20,070 nt of DNA, taken from positions 1-20,070 of the forward strand of contig JAGWYC010000009.1 of assembly GCA_018969565.1 (NCBI GenBank), written 5' to 3'. The notes below the pieces were generated by a model. That model made no database searches. It was not told the DNA's origin and was given only the letters and a program-made list of their open reading frames with translations. A program made the translations under genes and the position numbers. Source of the stretch: Bacteroidota bacterium (lineage in GTDB: Bacteria; Bacteroidota; Bacteroidia; NS11-12g; UBA955). Positions 1-7,381 of this stretch are shown piece by piece (positions within the stretch are counted from its first letter, which is position 1; each line of letters opens with the position of its first letter).

Positions 1-1995
1 ATTATTGGAACCAATAGCCTCGGTAAATACGAATGACGCGTTTGCAGAAGGATAGAAGAAGCTGCTCTTGGCAGTACCGAAGGTAGAGGCCCATTCGTTA
101 CGGCCTGTTACGTTCAGGTACAGCATGCTCTTGTATGCCAGTTCTGCGTTCAGGTACATGGCCGCTGTTTTAATACGTCCGGTGCCGGAACTTGCATACA
201 GGTTAGATGCGTTGCTCAGATTATAGAAATCAGGAATAGCGAGATCGCGACCGCGCAGGAACTGGTCAGAGTTGAAACGGTTGTTCAGGTTATTACCCAG
301 AATCACGTTCAGGTTCAGGTCTTCGTTCAGTTCACGACGGGCAGTAATCAGCAGGTCGCTGTAGAACTCCTTGTAGCGCTGTACGTTTTCATTGATTTCT
401 CCACCGGGCGCGTTGTCGGGCTGGTTAGAGCCCACAGCAAAAATCTGCTTGCGGCTGTCGGTGTACTGGTCAATACCTACACGATAGGTTACATCCACCC
501 AATCCAGAGGACGGTAGGTGATGTAGGTATTACCGAGAATACGGTTCACGTCGTCGGTGAAGGGGTTCTCATAAACAGACCAATAAGGATTATCGTAGGG
601 AGCAAAATAGGTGTAGTTGCTGCCATCGGGATTTTTCCAGAAATCTTCACCCTGACCACCGCGAAGGTTGAAGTCAACCGGGCTGCGGAGAATAGACAGC
701 ATCACACCGGAAAGGTTGCTTCCGTTCTGAGCCCTTACACCACCGCTGTTGATGAAGTTAATAGAGCTTCCGAAGCTGATCTTGTTGGTCAGACGGGTAT
801 CGGTGTTCACACGTACGCTGGTACGCTTGAACTCCGTATTCGGAACAATACCTGACTGGCGGAGGTTTCCAATAGAAGCACGTACGGTAGTGCGCTCACC
901 ACCCGCGTTAAATGACAGGTTGTTGTTGTAGGCTACACCGGTCTGGAAGAAGTCCTTCATGTTGTCAATAGGATTGGCCACTTTAGGTCCCCAACTGGCA
1001 GCAACGTTTCGATTTGATGCACCGGCATCAACAATGGTCCAGCCGGGAGGAACTACGCCGGCATAAGTTTTGCGTACACCGGCAGAGTCAATCTGACGAC
1101 CGCCGCCAGTGCTTCCCTGTCCATAAGTCATCTGGATTTCAGGCAGTTTATTCACCTTGCTCCATTCAACGGAGCTGGAGAAGGTGGCGCTGAAGTTTTT
1201 ACCACCGCGACCGGCTTTACCGCGCTTGGTGGTGATGATGATAGCACCGTTGGCACCGCGAACACCGTACAGAGCCGCAGCAGCCGGGCCTTTCAGCACG
1301 TTGATGCTTTCCACGTCGTCGGGGTTGATGTCCACACCGCGGTTTGACTGGTTCACCCCTTGCAGGTTCATGTTGAAGGGATAATCGCCGGCTGTGGTTT
1401 GTGAGGTGCTGTTGTCAATCGGAACACCATCAACTACCATCAGCGGCTGGTTATTTCCGTTGAAGGTAGCATTACCGCGCAGGATAATCTTCGCAGAAGC
1501 ACCTGGCGTTCCGCCTGAACCCTGTACGAAGGCGCCTGCTACCTTAGAGCTGATGGCCTGTACTACGTTCTGTTCACCGGAACCTGCAATCTCCTTACCG
1601 GAAACATTCTGAGTAGCGTAACCCAGCGCACGCTGCTGACGGCTGATGCCCAGAGCGGTAATGGTTACGGTGCTCATACCTACAGGATCTTCTTCCATAA
1701 TTACATCCAAACGGTCAGAGCCCGAAGGAATGTCAGAAGTAATTGCCTTGTAGTTGTTCAGCAAGAACACAATCTGTTTGGCAGACTGAGGAGCGTTGAT
1801 GGCATAACGACCTTCGTTATCAGTAAAGGTAGAAATATTCGTACCCTTAACCGTTACCGAAACGTTAGCCAGAGAACCCTGATCCTTTGCGGATTTCACA
1901 GTTCCCACGATGAGTCGTGTCTGAGCCCAGGCATTGATTGCACTGAATGCCCCGATCAACATCACCGCTTTGAGAAGTGGTTTGAAATTCTTCAT
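1..1995 (-). CDS. SusC/RagA-family TonB-dependent outer membrane transporter (N-terminal 665 residues; C-terminus beyond left edge)
   Basis: The reverse strand from the ATG at 1995-1993 is open to the window edge. It begins with a signal peptide (about residues 1-24, ending NAWA before QTRL). A carboxypeptidase-regulatory-like beta-sandwich follows (about 26-102, with VGTVKSAKDQGSLANVSVTVKG-type strands and TFTDNEGRYAI). Next come the SusC-class segment VTITALGISRQQRALGYATQ (110-129) and a plug domain (about 135-260) with LMVVDGVPID, INVLKGPAAAALYG and the typical ANGAIIITTKRG end. The rest is the start of the beta-barrel. SusC proteins import glycans, peptides or other large nutrients through the outer membrane with a SusD lipoprotein and TonB energy. 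The family is usually about 1000 residues, so roughly a third is missing. A SusD gene would be expected beyond the left edge. The substrate cannot be predicted from this part. Confidence 0.95.
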   Translation of the reverse strand, partial: MKNFKPLLKAVMLIGAFSAINAWAQTRLIVGTVKSAKDQGSLANVSVTVKGTNISTFTDNEGRYAINAPQSAKQIVFLLNNYKAITSDIPSGSDRLDVIMEEDPVGMSTVTITALGISRQQRALGYATQNVSGKEIAGSGEQNVVQAISSKVAGAFVQGSGGTPGASAKIILRGNATFNGNNQPLMVVDGVPIDNSTSQTTAGDYPFNMNLQGVNQSNRGVDINPDDVESINVLKGPAAAALYGVRGANGAIIITTKRGKAGRGGKNFSATFSSSVEWSKVNKLPEIQMTYGQGSTGGGRQIDSAGVRKTYAGVVPPGWTIVDAGASNRNVAASWGPKVANPIDNMKDFFQTGVAYNNNLSFNAGGERTTVRASIGNLRQSGIVPNTEFKRTSVRVNTDTRLTNKISFGSSINFINSGGVRAQNGSNLSGVMLSILRSPVDFNLRGGQGEDFWKNPDGSNYTYFAPYDNPYWSVYENPFTDDVNRILGNTYITYRPLDWVDVTYRVGIDQYTDSRKQIFAVGSNQPDNAPGGEINENVQRYKEFYSDLLITARRELNEDLNLNVILGNNLNNRFNSDQFLRGRDLAIPDFYNLSNASNLYASSGTGRIKTAAMYLNAELAYKSMLYLNVTGRNEWASTFGTAKSSFFYPSANASFVFTEAIGSNN

Positions 1996-2024
1996 AGGCG
2001 TATTGTTTTATAGGTTTTGAGCGA

Positions 2025-2055
2025 CAATCTTATGCCTTTCATCCCGAAAAAACAA
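2025..2055 (-). promoter_or_regulatory. Candidate Bacteroidota-type promoter of the SusC gene
   Basis: On the reverse strand a TTG (2055-2053) is followed after 20 nt by TAAGATTG (2032-2025), a 7/8 match to the -7 consensus TAnnTTTG. This would give a leader of roughly 25 nt before the ATG at 1995. The match and spacing are seen; the function is inferred. Confidence 0.4.
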
Positions 2056-2108
2056 CTTTACACCGATGCCAATGCCTGTTCTGTCGAATTTAATATACAG
2101 ATTTTTTT

Positions 2109-2133
2109 AAGAAAACACTAATTACTATTAGTG
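2109..2133 (-). terminator. Probable intrinsic terminator of the M28 peptidase unit
   Basis: A perfect 7-bp inverted repeat with a 4-nt loop (CACTAATTACTATTAGTG, 2116-2133) is followed on the reverse strand by TTTTCTT. It lies 16 nt after the peptidase stop codon and upstream of the SusC gene. The stem is AT-rich, so it may be a weak terminator. Confidence 0.5.
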
Positions 2134-2148
2134 CAGCCGGAAAGACGA

Positions 2149-3618
2149 CTATTCTAAAGTCTGATCCAGCAGATAAATCATAGCTGCCAAGGTAGCCGCA
2201 CCCAGATGTAACTCTCTTCTGTTGACAGATTCAAATACATCGGTTTCTGCATGATGATAATCAAAGTAGCGCTGCGAATCAGGAATCAAGCCCATTTGCA
2301 GCATGCTCTTGTTCATGCTGTTCGGGCCGTGTTTCAAGGGTGCCACATCCACACCGGCGCCGCCTTTTTCAAACTGATGAATTCCATAAGGCGCCAATAA
2401 GGAAGTCCAAGTTTTAATTTGGGCAATCCCGGCATCTTCAGCATCAATTGAAAAGCCCCTCGGTGTGAATCCACCTCGGTCACTTTCAATAGCTGCCACA
2501 TGAAATTCACCGTTTTTGGCCGCCTGTTCGGCATAAGTATGAGCCCCACGGGCACCGTTTTCCTCATTCATCCAGAACACACAACGCAAGGTGTGCCTCG
2601 GCGTGTACCCTAAAGCCTTCAGCAGGCGCAACGCTTCGAATGCATGCATGCACCCGGCCCCGTCGTCATGGGCACCTTCGCCCTGATCCCAACTGTCGAA
2701 ATGGCCACCAAAGGCAATGTAGCGATTGGGAAATGTGGCTCCGCGTTCTTCTGCAATCACATTGTGCGACAAACGATCTGGCAGGGTTTGACAATCCATA
2801 CTTATGGTGATTACCAGCTTAGGGTCATCTGCCACTGCCGCCAGGGTATTTGCCACCGAAGTGGCTACAGCCATAGCCGGGATCTGAGGCAGGCTGTCCA
2901 CGTAGTGCATCACACCCGTATGAGGATGCAGGTCACAGGAATTGCTCATGCTGCGCACCAGCACGGCACGGGCGCCGTAACGGGCGGCCAGGGAGGCTCC
3001 ATTTACGCGCTGATATACGCATCCCCCATAAGCAGAAAACGTGCTGATCTTCTTTTCATCAAAAGGTTCATTGAACAAAACAATACAACCCTTGAGTCTG
3101 CCGGCTTTCCCAAGGGTTTCAAGCTCGGCCTGGTTCTGCACCACACAAAGCGATCCGGAGACGCTGCCATTGGTGCCAACACTTCCGCCCAGAGCGCAAG
3201 CCGGCAGCAAATAGGAAGCGGCCTGCTTTTTATAGCGTTCCTCCAGCGCTTCGCATGCCCACCCGGCGGTGTCGTTGAATTGCTTCAGTCTTTTATTCAG
3301 CAGCGGTGATGAAACGCTCAGCAACTCAGTCTTGCCCCGCTGCCAACGGGGAACCATGCAAGGTTGCAGCATCACTGTATCAAATCCATAGCTGCGCAGC
3401 ATATTTCCGGCCCAGGTAACAGCGCGTTCTGCATGATCAGAGCCACTCAGCCTGCTGCCGTAGCCTTTGCATAGCTCCTCCAGCCGTTTGTAAGCATGCC
3501 CGTTCAGCAGGGCTTCATCATATATTCGACGGATAAACAGACTGTCGCTACGCTGGGCACGAACGCCTGAAACAGCAGATACTGCAGTGATGAAGAAAAT
3601 TGCTATGTTCTTTTTCAT
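2149..3618 (-). CDS. Exported M28 family zinc metallopeptidase, carboxypeptidase Q-like
   Basis: This 489-residue protein starts with a signal peptide (about 1-21, ending VRA before QRSDS), so it acts in the periplasm or outside the cell. The catalytic domain carries the M28 di-zinc set in order: GGHFDSWD (H306, activating D308), HDDGAG (bridging D318), NEENGARGA (E352/E353, general base plus ligand), ESDRGG (D380) and YHHAETD (H456). An inserted PA-like region occupies about residues 130-280, as in plasma glutamate carboxypeptidase (CPQ). The spacing and the HDSWDxGxGAxDDG-type motif fit that M28 branch better than leucyl aminopeptidases. The expected reaction is removal of single residues from peptides; the exact specificity is unknown. 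It begins 9 nt after the SRPBCC gene ends, so the two are probably co-transcribed, and it ends at the hairpin 2109-2133. All active-site residues appear intact. Confidence 0.93.
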   Translation of the reverse strand: MKKNIAIFFITAVSAVSGVRAQRSDSLFIRRIYDEALLNGHAYKRLEELCKGYGSRLSGSDHAERAVTWAGNMLRSYGFDTVMLQPCMVPRWQRGKTELLSVSSPLLNKRLKQFNDTAGWACEALEERYKKQAASYLLPACALGGSVGTNGSVSGSLCVVQNQAELETLGKAGRLKGCIVLFNEPFDEKKISTFSAYGGCVYQRVNGASLAARYGARAVLVRSMSNSCDLHPHTGVMHYVDSLPQIPAMAVATSVANTLAAVADDPKLVITISMDCQTLPDRLSHNVIAEERGATFPNRYIAFGGHFDSWDQGEGAHDDGAGCMHAFEALRLLKALGYTPRHTLRCVFWMNEENGARGAHTYAEQAAKNGEFHVAAIESDRGGFTPRGFSIDAEDAGIAQIKTWTSLLAPYGIHQFEKGGAGVDVAPLKHGPNSMNKSMLQMGLIPDSQRYFDYHHAETDVFESVNRRELHLGAATLAAMIYLLDQTLE

Positions 3619-3627
3619 GGCTGTTTC

Positions 3628-4692
3628 TTATGGAAGTAGCACGTACTGACGGGTCTTGATGGCATCGGTCTTTTTACTGTTCAGAGGGTCAAACAGGTAT
3701 TCTTCCACAGTAAACGGTTCGGTTTGTATGGCTTTATTATTAGTATATTCCCTGAGGGCGCGTCTGGCCGGTCCTCCGTTTGCCTGAAGTTCGTTCTGAT
3801 CTGCGGCAAGCGCCCGACGTTGGGGCAACTCAAACAGGTACAGGTTGCCTGCTGTTTTTCCCTTGGGAATTTCTACAGGCATGCACACGGCAATGTCCAT
3901 CATCCCCGAAGCTGCATCGCTCATGTAGTGGAATACGAACACCGAACCACTTACGCGTAATCCGTTTTGCGCGATTCCGGCCATGAGACTCAAAACCGAT
4001 TGCTTCAGGTATTCGCCGCTTTCCAGTTGCGCAGCGGTGACTACGTTGCGAATTCCTGCATATTTACGCGCCGGAAGAACCACTTCAAACAAAGGAACGC
4101 CCTGTTGAGTGGCAACCGGGGTTGACGCTGATTCCTGCTGCATAGGAGCCGCGGGTCCTTGCTCACAAACTCTTTTCAGGTTTATCAGACCTTGTTCGTA
4201 ATCCTTGCCCACCATCTTATCCATTCCACCCATGAACAAGGTGAATGAACGCTCCAGCAACGATTGCTTCCCGTACATGGTCCAGCTTACCTGAACCTGT
4301 CCGTCATCACCCTGCATTTCTATCCTCGTATTCGAGGTGCTTTCCCAGGGCGCGGTAAATTTCAACTCCGCATCTACGCTTTTCATAGGCTCAACACGCC
4401 AGGTGCGCATGCTGCCTGCACCAATATTGTCGTTGCCCTTCCATGACACAGAAGAACCAAGGGCACCATCGTTTCCCTCAAACTGATACACGGCATTACT
4501 GTCAAGCGCCGCCCAGGGATTCCAGTTGTTGAACTGCTTCCATCGGGAAATCTGATTCCATACCACCGCCCGGGGGGCATGAATTACCGTACTCCTTTGC
4601 ACTTTGTACTCAGGAGATTTCAACGAAGCCAGGGTAAGCACGGTGGCAATAAGCGAGAGCATCACCAGCACGAAGTATTTAACGAATTTCAT
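3628..4692 (-). CDS. Membrane-anchored SRPBCC domain plus GyrI-like (effector-binding) domain protein
   Basis: This 354-residue protein is read from the ATG at 4692-4690. A start 15 nt upstream (4707) is possible, but it would fall inside the predicted -7 box. Residues 4-24 form one hydrophobic helix (FVKYFVLVMLSLIATVLTLA). Residues about 33-175 look like an SRPBCC/polyketide-cyclase fold: VQRSTVIHAPRAVVWNQISR, WKQFNNWNPW, then a strand-rich part ending in a long C-terminal helix (MDKMVGKDYEQGLINLKRVC). A linker rich in Gln, Ala and Ser (about 178-198) leads to a GyrI-like/AraC-effector-type domain (about 200-354). Both folds bind hydrophobic or small ligands; no enzyme activity can be assigned. 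It is followed 9 nt later by the M28 peptidase, so it is the first gene of a two-gene unit. The domain assignment rests on pattern recognition and is moderately sure; the function is unknown. Confidence 0.8.
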   Translation of the reverse strand: MKFVKYFVLVMLSLIATVLTLASLKSPEYKVQRSTVIHAPRAVVWNQISRWKQFNNWNPWAALDSNAVYQFEGNDGALGSSVSWKGNDNIGAGSMRTWRVEPMKSVDAELKFTAPWESTSNTRIEMQGDDGQVQVSWTMYGKQSLLERSFTLFMGGMDKMVGKDYEQGLINLKRVCEQGPAAPMQQESASTPVATQQGVPLFEVVLPARKYAGIRNVVTAAQLESGEYLKQSVLSLMAGIAQNGLRVSGSVFVFHYMSDAASGMMDIAVCMPVEIPKGKTAGNLYLFELPQRRALAADQNELQANGGPARRALREYTNNKAIQTEPFTVEEYLFDPLNSKKTDAIKTRQYVLLP

Positions 4693-4704
4693 AAGCGTAG
4701 CGGT

Positions 4705-4736
4705 CAAAATTGCAGCAGTTTACACGTTATTGCAAA
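4705..4736 (-). promoter_or_regulatory. Candidate promoter of the SRPBCC / M28 peptidase unit
   Basis: On the reverse strand TTTG (4736-4733) is separated by 20 nt from CAATTTTG (4712-4705), a 7/8 match to TAnnTTTG. The box ends 12 nt before the ATG at 4692, implying a very short leader. It lies back-to-back with the -7 candidate of the VWA gene. Confidence 0.45.
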
Positions 4737-4738
4737 CG

Positions 4739-4746
4739 TTTCTTTG
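4739..4746 (+). promoter_or_regulatory. Candidate -7 box of the VWA-domain gene
   Basis: TTTCTTTG followed by C is a 7/8 match to TAnnTTTG, 24 nt upstream of the ATG at 4771. No good -33 element is seen at the usual spacing. The site supports the 4771 start over a longer reading frame that begins inside the divergent gene. Confidence 0.35.
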
Positions 4747-4770
4747 CATGAAGCGTTAGCCTGTTACCTC

Positions 4771-5862
4771 ATGCGGCCCGGATTTATCTTCTCGCGTCCT
4801 CTGAAAGGGAAGCACAAAAACCCTTTCGACACCCTGTATCCGCTATTTCGGGAACTGCTGGTACATACCAGCGGAGATGTGGCGGAAGCGCTTGACTGGC
4901 TCACCGAACTGGATAAACAATACGACCTCACGGAAGGGCAATACGGCATCGGCGATTTTATCGAAGAGCTGAAGGAATTGGGTTATCTGAAAGAACGGGC
5001 AGACGGAACCCTGGCACCCGCGCCGAAAACCGAGCAAGATATGCGCAGAGGGGCACTGGAACAGGTTTTTGGCACCCTGAAGAAAGGAAAAAATGGCCAG
5101 CATAAAACCACCCTGCCGGGCAGCGGCTCCGATTCGGGCAGCGGTTTCAGGGCCTTTCAGTTTGGCGATACCCTTGACCATATTAATGCCACCGAAAGCA
5201 TACGCAACGCGCAGATTCGCACCGGTCATCAGGACGGACCGCTGAGCGAACAGGACCTGGTAGTTTCCGAACAGGAACATTCCACACAAACCAGCACCGT
5301 GCTGATGATTGATGTGAGCCACAGCATGATTCTGTACGGCGAGGACCGCATCACTCCTGCAAAGAAGGTAGCCATGGCGCTTGCTGAACTCATTCGTATT
5401 CGCTACCCCAAAGACACCCTGGATGTGCTTGCCTTCGGTGATGATGCCTGGCCCATTGAAGTGAAAGACCTGCCCTACCTCAGCGCAGGACCTTTTCACA
5501 CCAATACCATTGCCGGACTGGAACTGGCCATGAACTTGCTGCGGCGCAGGCGCAACCCCAACAAGCAAATCTTCATGATTACGGATGGCAAGCCAACCTG
5601 CATGAAAGAGGGCGGCAAATACTACAAAAACAGCTTCGGGCTTGACCGCAAAATTGTGAACCGCACGCTGGATATGGCCGCCCAATGCCGCCGGCTTCAT
5701 ATTCCCATTACCACCTTCATGATAGCGCGGGATTCCTGGCTGCAGGAATTTGTGCAGCGTTTCACGGAGGTGAATGCCGGGAAAGCCTACTATACCCAGG
5801 CCGACGGACTGGGTTCTTTCATTATGGAAGATTTTGAACGCAACCGCAAGAAGCGGGTTTAA
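4771..5862 (+). CDS. VWA (von Willebrand factor A) domain protein, magnesium-chelatase-subunit-like
   Basis: The frame is open from 4579, but its first 64 codons lie over the divergent gene. The ATG at 4771, just after a promoter-like box, gives a sensible 363-residue protein. The N-terminal half (1-165) is a charged helical region with a Gly/Ser-rich stretch (LPGSGSDSGSGF, 115-126). A VWA domain occupies about 172-355 with a MIDAS metal site: DVSHS (D181, S183, S185), a Thr near 244-246 and ITDGKP (D272). Such proteins act with an AAA+ ATPase (MoxR or magnesium-chelatase class), whose gene often lies next to them. None is found in this window. There is no signal peptide or membrane helix, so it is probably cytoplasmic. 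Its TAA stop overlaps the kynU stop on the other strand (shared TTAA at 5859-5862). The exact role is unknown. Confidence 0.88.
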   Translation: MRPGFIFSRPLKGKHKNPFDTLYPLFRELLVHTSGDVAEALDWLTELDKQYDLTEGQYGIGDFIEELKELGYLKERADGTLAPAPKTEQDMRRGALEQVFGTLKKGKNGQHKTTLPGSGSDSGSGFRAFQFGDTLDHINATESIRNAQIRTGHQDGPLSEQDLVVSEQEHSTQTSTVLMIDVSHSMILYGEDRITPAKKVAMALAELIRIRYPKDTLDVLAFGDDAWPIEVKDLPYLSAGPFHTNTIAGLELAMNLLRRRRNPNKQIFMITDGKPTCMKEGGKYYKNSFGLDRKIVNRTLDMAAQCRRLHIPITTFMIARDSWLQEFVQRFTEVNAGKAYYTQADGLGSFIMEDFERNRKKRV

Positions 5863-7127
5863 GCAAAACTGCGCAGGGCCGCACCCAAACGATAAATATC
5901 GTCAAAGCTGTTGTACATGGGCACAGGGGCCAGCCTGATTACATCCGGCTCGCGCCAGTCGGCTACAACTCCCTGTTCGCTCAGGTGATGGAACAACGCC
6001 CTTCCTTCAGGTCCGCACAAAACGGATATCTGTGCACCGCGATGGGGCGGAGGCGGCGTGATGATGTTGAAGGAGAGGCGCTTGTTTTCACGCGCTGATT
6101 CCAACAAAGTAAACTCGAGGAATGCCGTAAGTCGCAGGCTTTTTTGCCACAGAGCATCCATTCCGGCGCGGTCAAAAAGTTCCAGGCTGGCCAAATGTGC
6201 GGCCATGCTCAGCACCGGCGCATTGCTTAATTGCCAGCCTGCGGCACCCGGCTCGGGGATGTAACCCTTCTGCATCAGAAAACGCTCATCTTCTTTGTGG
6301 CCCCACCAACCGGCAAAGCGCGGTGTTCCCGGATTCAGACCGTGACGCTCGTGAATAAATACTCCGCTCACCCCACCCGGACCACTGTTCAAATACTTGT
6401 AGGAACACCAGGCAGCAAAATCCACATCCCATTCATGAAGCGACAATTTCAGATTTCCGGCAGCATGAGCCAGATCAAAGCCGGCCATAGCTCCTTGCTC
6501 ATGTGCCACTTCGGTGATAGCCCTTATATCGAAGGCCTGACCTGTGTAGTACTGAACACCGCTGAAAAATACCAGCGCCAGAGAGGAACCATGTTCCCGG
6601 ATGGCATCAAGAATATCTTCAGGTTGCAGGCTGTGCGCACCTTCACGAGGTTTTAGTTCAATGATGGCCTCATCAGGGTTGTACCCATGGAAGCGCACCT
6701 GGCTTTCCACAGCATACATGTCGCTGGGAAACGCGGCAGCTTCCATCAGGATTTTAAACCTTCCCGGCACAGGTCTGTAAAAGCTGACCATGAGTAAGTG
6801 AAGGTTCACCGTCAGGTTATTCATCACCACCACTTCTGAGGGCTTAGCGCCAACCAGTCGTGCGGCGGGTTCAGTTAGAAATTTATGGTAGTGGAACCAG
6901 GGTCGTGCGCCCTGAAAATGTCCTTCTACGCCATGCTCGGCCCATTGGTCCAATTCTTCCTTCAGATAACCGGCCGTTTGTAAGGGTTGCAGTCCGAGCG
7001 AGTTTCCGCAGAAATAAGCCACCGGCTCATTGTGGTGCCTGGGTATTAAAAAGAGGTTTCTGTATTCCGCCAGTGGGTCATTGGCGTCAGCCTCCAGGGC
7101 ATAGGCGCGGGACAGGTTCATTTCCAT
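5859..7127 (-). CDS. kynU: Kynureninase
   Basis: This PLP-dependent fold-type I enzyme cleaves kynurenine or 3-hydroxykynurenine to anthranilate or 3-hydroxyanthranilate plus alanine, in tryptophan breakdown and the kynurenine route to NAD. From the ATG at 7127 the protein has 422 residues, normal for the family. Visible hallmarks are YFCGNSLGLQP (39-49), the GHF...RPWFHYH segment (about 70-81), FDLAHAAGNL (D218 facing the PLP ring nitrogen), CSYKYLNSGPGG (PLP lysine K244), PRFAGWWGH (269-277) and the C-terminal RLAPVPMYN. An ATG at 7148 is in frame but lies upstream of a perfect -7 box (7134-7141), so I prefer 7127. No other kynurenine-pathway gene is present. The gene is convergent with the VWA gene and overlaps its stop codon. 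Confidence 0.96.
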   Translation of the reverse strand: MEMNLSRAYALEADANDPLAEYRNLFLIPRHHNEPVAYFCGNSLGLQPLQTAGYLKEELDQWAEHGVEGHFQGARPWFHYHKFLTEPAARLVGAKPSEVVVMNNLTVNLHLLMVSFYRPVPGRFKILMEAAAFPSDMYAVESQVRFHGYNPDEAIIELKPREGAHSLQPEDILDAIREHGSSLALVFFSGVQYYTGQAFDIRAITEVAHEQGAMAGFDLAHAAGNLKLSLHEWDVDFAAWCSYKYLNSGPGGVSGVFIHERHGLNPGTPRFAGWWGHKEDERFLMQKGYIPEPGAAGWQLSNAPVLSMAAHLASLELFDRAGMDALWQKSLRLTAFLEFTLLESARENKRLSFNIITPPPPHRGAQISVLCGPEGRALFHHLSEQGVVADWREPDVIRLAPVPMYNSFDDIYRLGAALRSFA

Positions 7128-7133
7128 GCGCCG

Positions 7134-7141
7134 CAAAATTA
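7134..7141 (-). promoter_or_regulatory. -7 box of kynU
   Basis: TAATTTTG on the reverse strand is a perfect match to TAnnTTTG, followed by CGGCGC and then the ATG at 7127. The gap of 6 nt implies a nearly leaderless mRNA. No clear -33 element is seen 18-21 nt upstream. Confidence 0.45.
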
Positions 7142-7197
7142 CTGGCATTCTTTATTAGAACTGCGTTCAGGTTTTTCTTCGATTTGAGCAGAAAGGT

Positions 7198-7227
7198 TTT
7201 GCAAATTGATTTTTTTTGGTACTTTTG
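7198..7227 (+). promoter_or_regulatory. Promoter of tRNA-Gln
   Basis: TTTG (7198-7201), an 18-nt spacer and TACTTTTG (7220-7227) match both parts of the Bacteroidota housekeeping promoter exactly. The -7 box ends 10 nt before the mature tRNA 5' end. Confidence 0.7.
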
Positions 7228-7237
7228 CGGCCCCGAT

Positions 7238-7310
7238 TGTCCGATGGTGTAACTGGCAACACGTCTGGTTTTGGTTCAGAAGAGTCTAGGTTCGAGCCCT
7301 AGTCGGACAA
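7238..7310 (+). tRNA. tRNA-Gln (anticodon TTG)
   Basis: The 73-nt sequence folds into a full cloverleaf. Acceptor stem TGTCCGA/TCGGACA (7 bp); D-stem GTGT/ACAC; anticodon stem TCTGG/TCAGA with one G-T pair; loop TTTTGGT with anticodon TTG at 7271-7273; 5-nt variable loop; T-arm CTAGG-TTCGAGC-CCTAG. The discriminator base is A7310. CCA is not encoded (CAA follows). TTG decodes CAA and, by wobble, CAG. Confidence 0.96.
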
Positions 7311-7324
7311 CAAAAAACCCTGCA

Positions 7325-7355
7325 TTGATGATAATCACCGGAAGTGTTAACTTTC
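7325..7355 (+). promoter_or_regulatory. Candidate promoter of prs
   Basis: TTG (7325-7327) is separated by 20 nt from TAACTTTC (7348-7355), a 7/8 match to TAnnTTTG, which ends 26 nt before the prs ATG. The -7 box overlaps the loop and 3' arm of the hairpin at 7334-7361. Read-through from the tRNA promoter is the alternative. Confidence 0.4.
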
Positions 7356-7361
7356 GGTGAT
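7334..7361 (+). other. Hairpin between tRNA-Gln and prs
   Basis: ATCACCGGAAG and CTTTCGGTGAT form an 11-bp stem (one G-T pair) around a TGTTAA loop. It lies 23 nt after the tRNA and 20 nt before prs. There is no T-run after it, so it is not a standard intrinsic terminator. It may limit read-through or stabilise a processed end. Confidence 0.5.
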
Positions 7362-7381
7362 GAAAGTAAATAAACAGAGGT

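Noticed and set aside
2644..3309. 221-codon forward ORF over the M28 peptidase
   Set aside because: It is opposite a gene with complete M28 motifs, and its translation shows no domain or sensible hydrophobic pattern.
4579..4770. N-terminal extension of the VWA protein from the upstream ATG at 4579
   Set aside because: This stretch covers the coding start of the divergent SRPBCC gene and both promoter candidates, and its translation does not resemble a domain.
4843..5700. 285-codon reverse ORF over the VWA gene
   Set aside because: The forward strand encodes an intact MIDAS domain; the reverse translation is a codon-bias shadow.
7238..7320. Integration site at tRNA-Gln
   Set aside because: No integrase gene and no repeat of the tRNA 3' end is seen nearby; the flanks are housekeeping genes.
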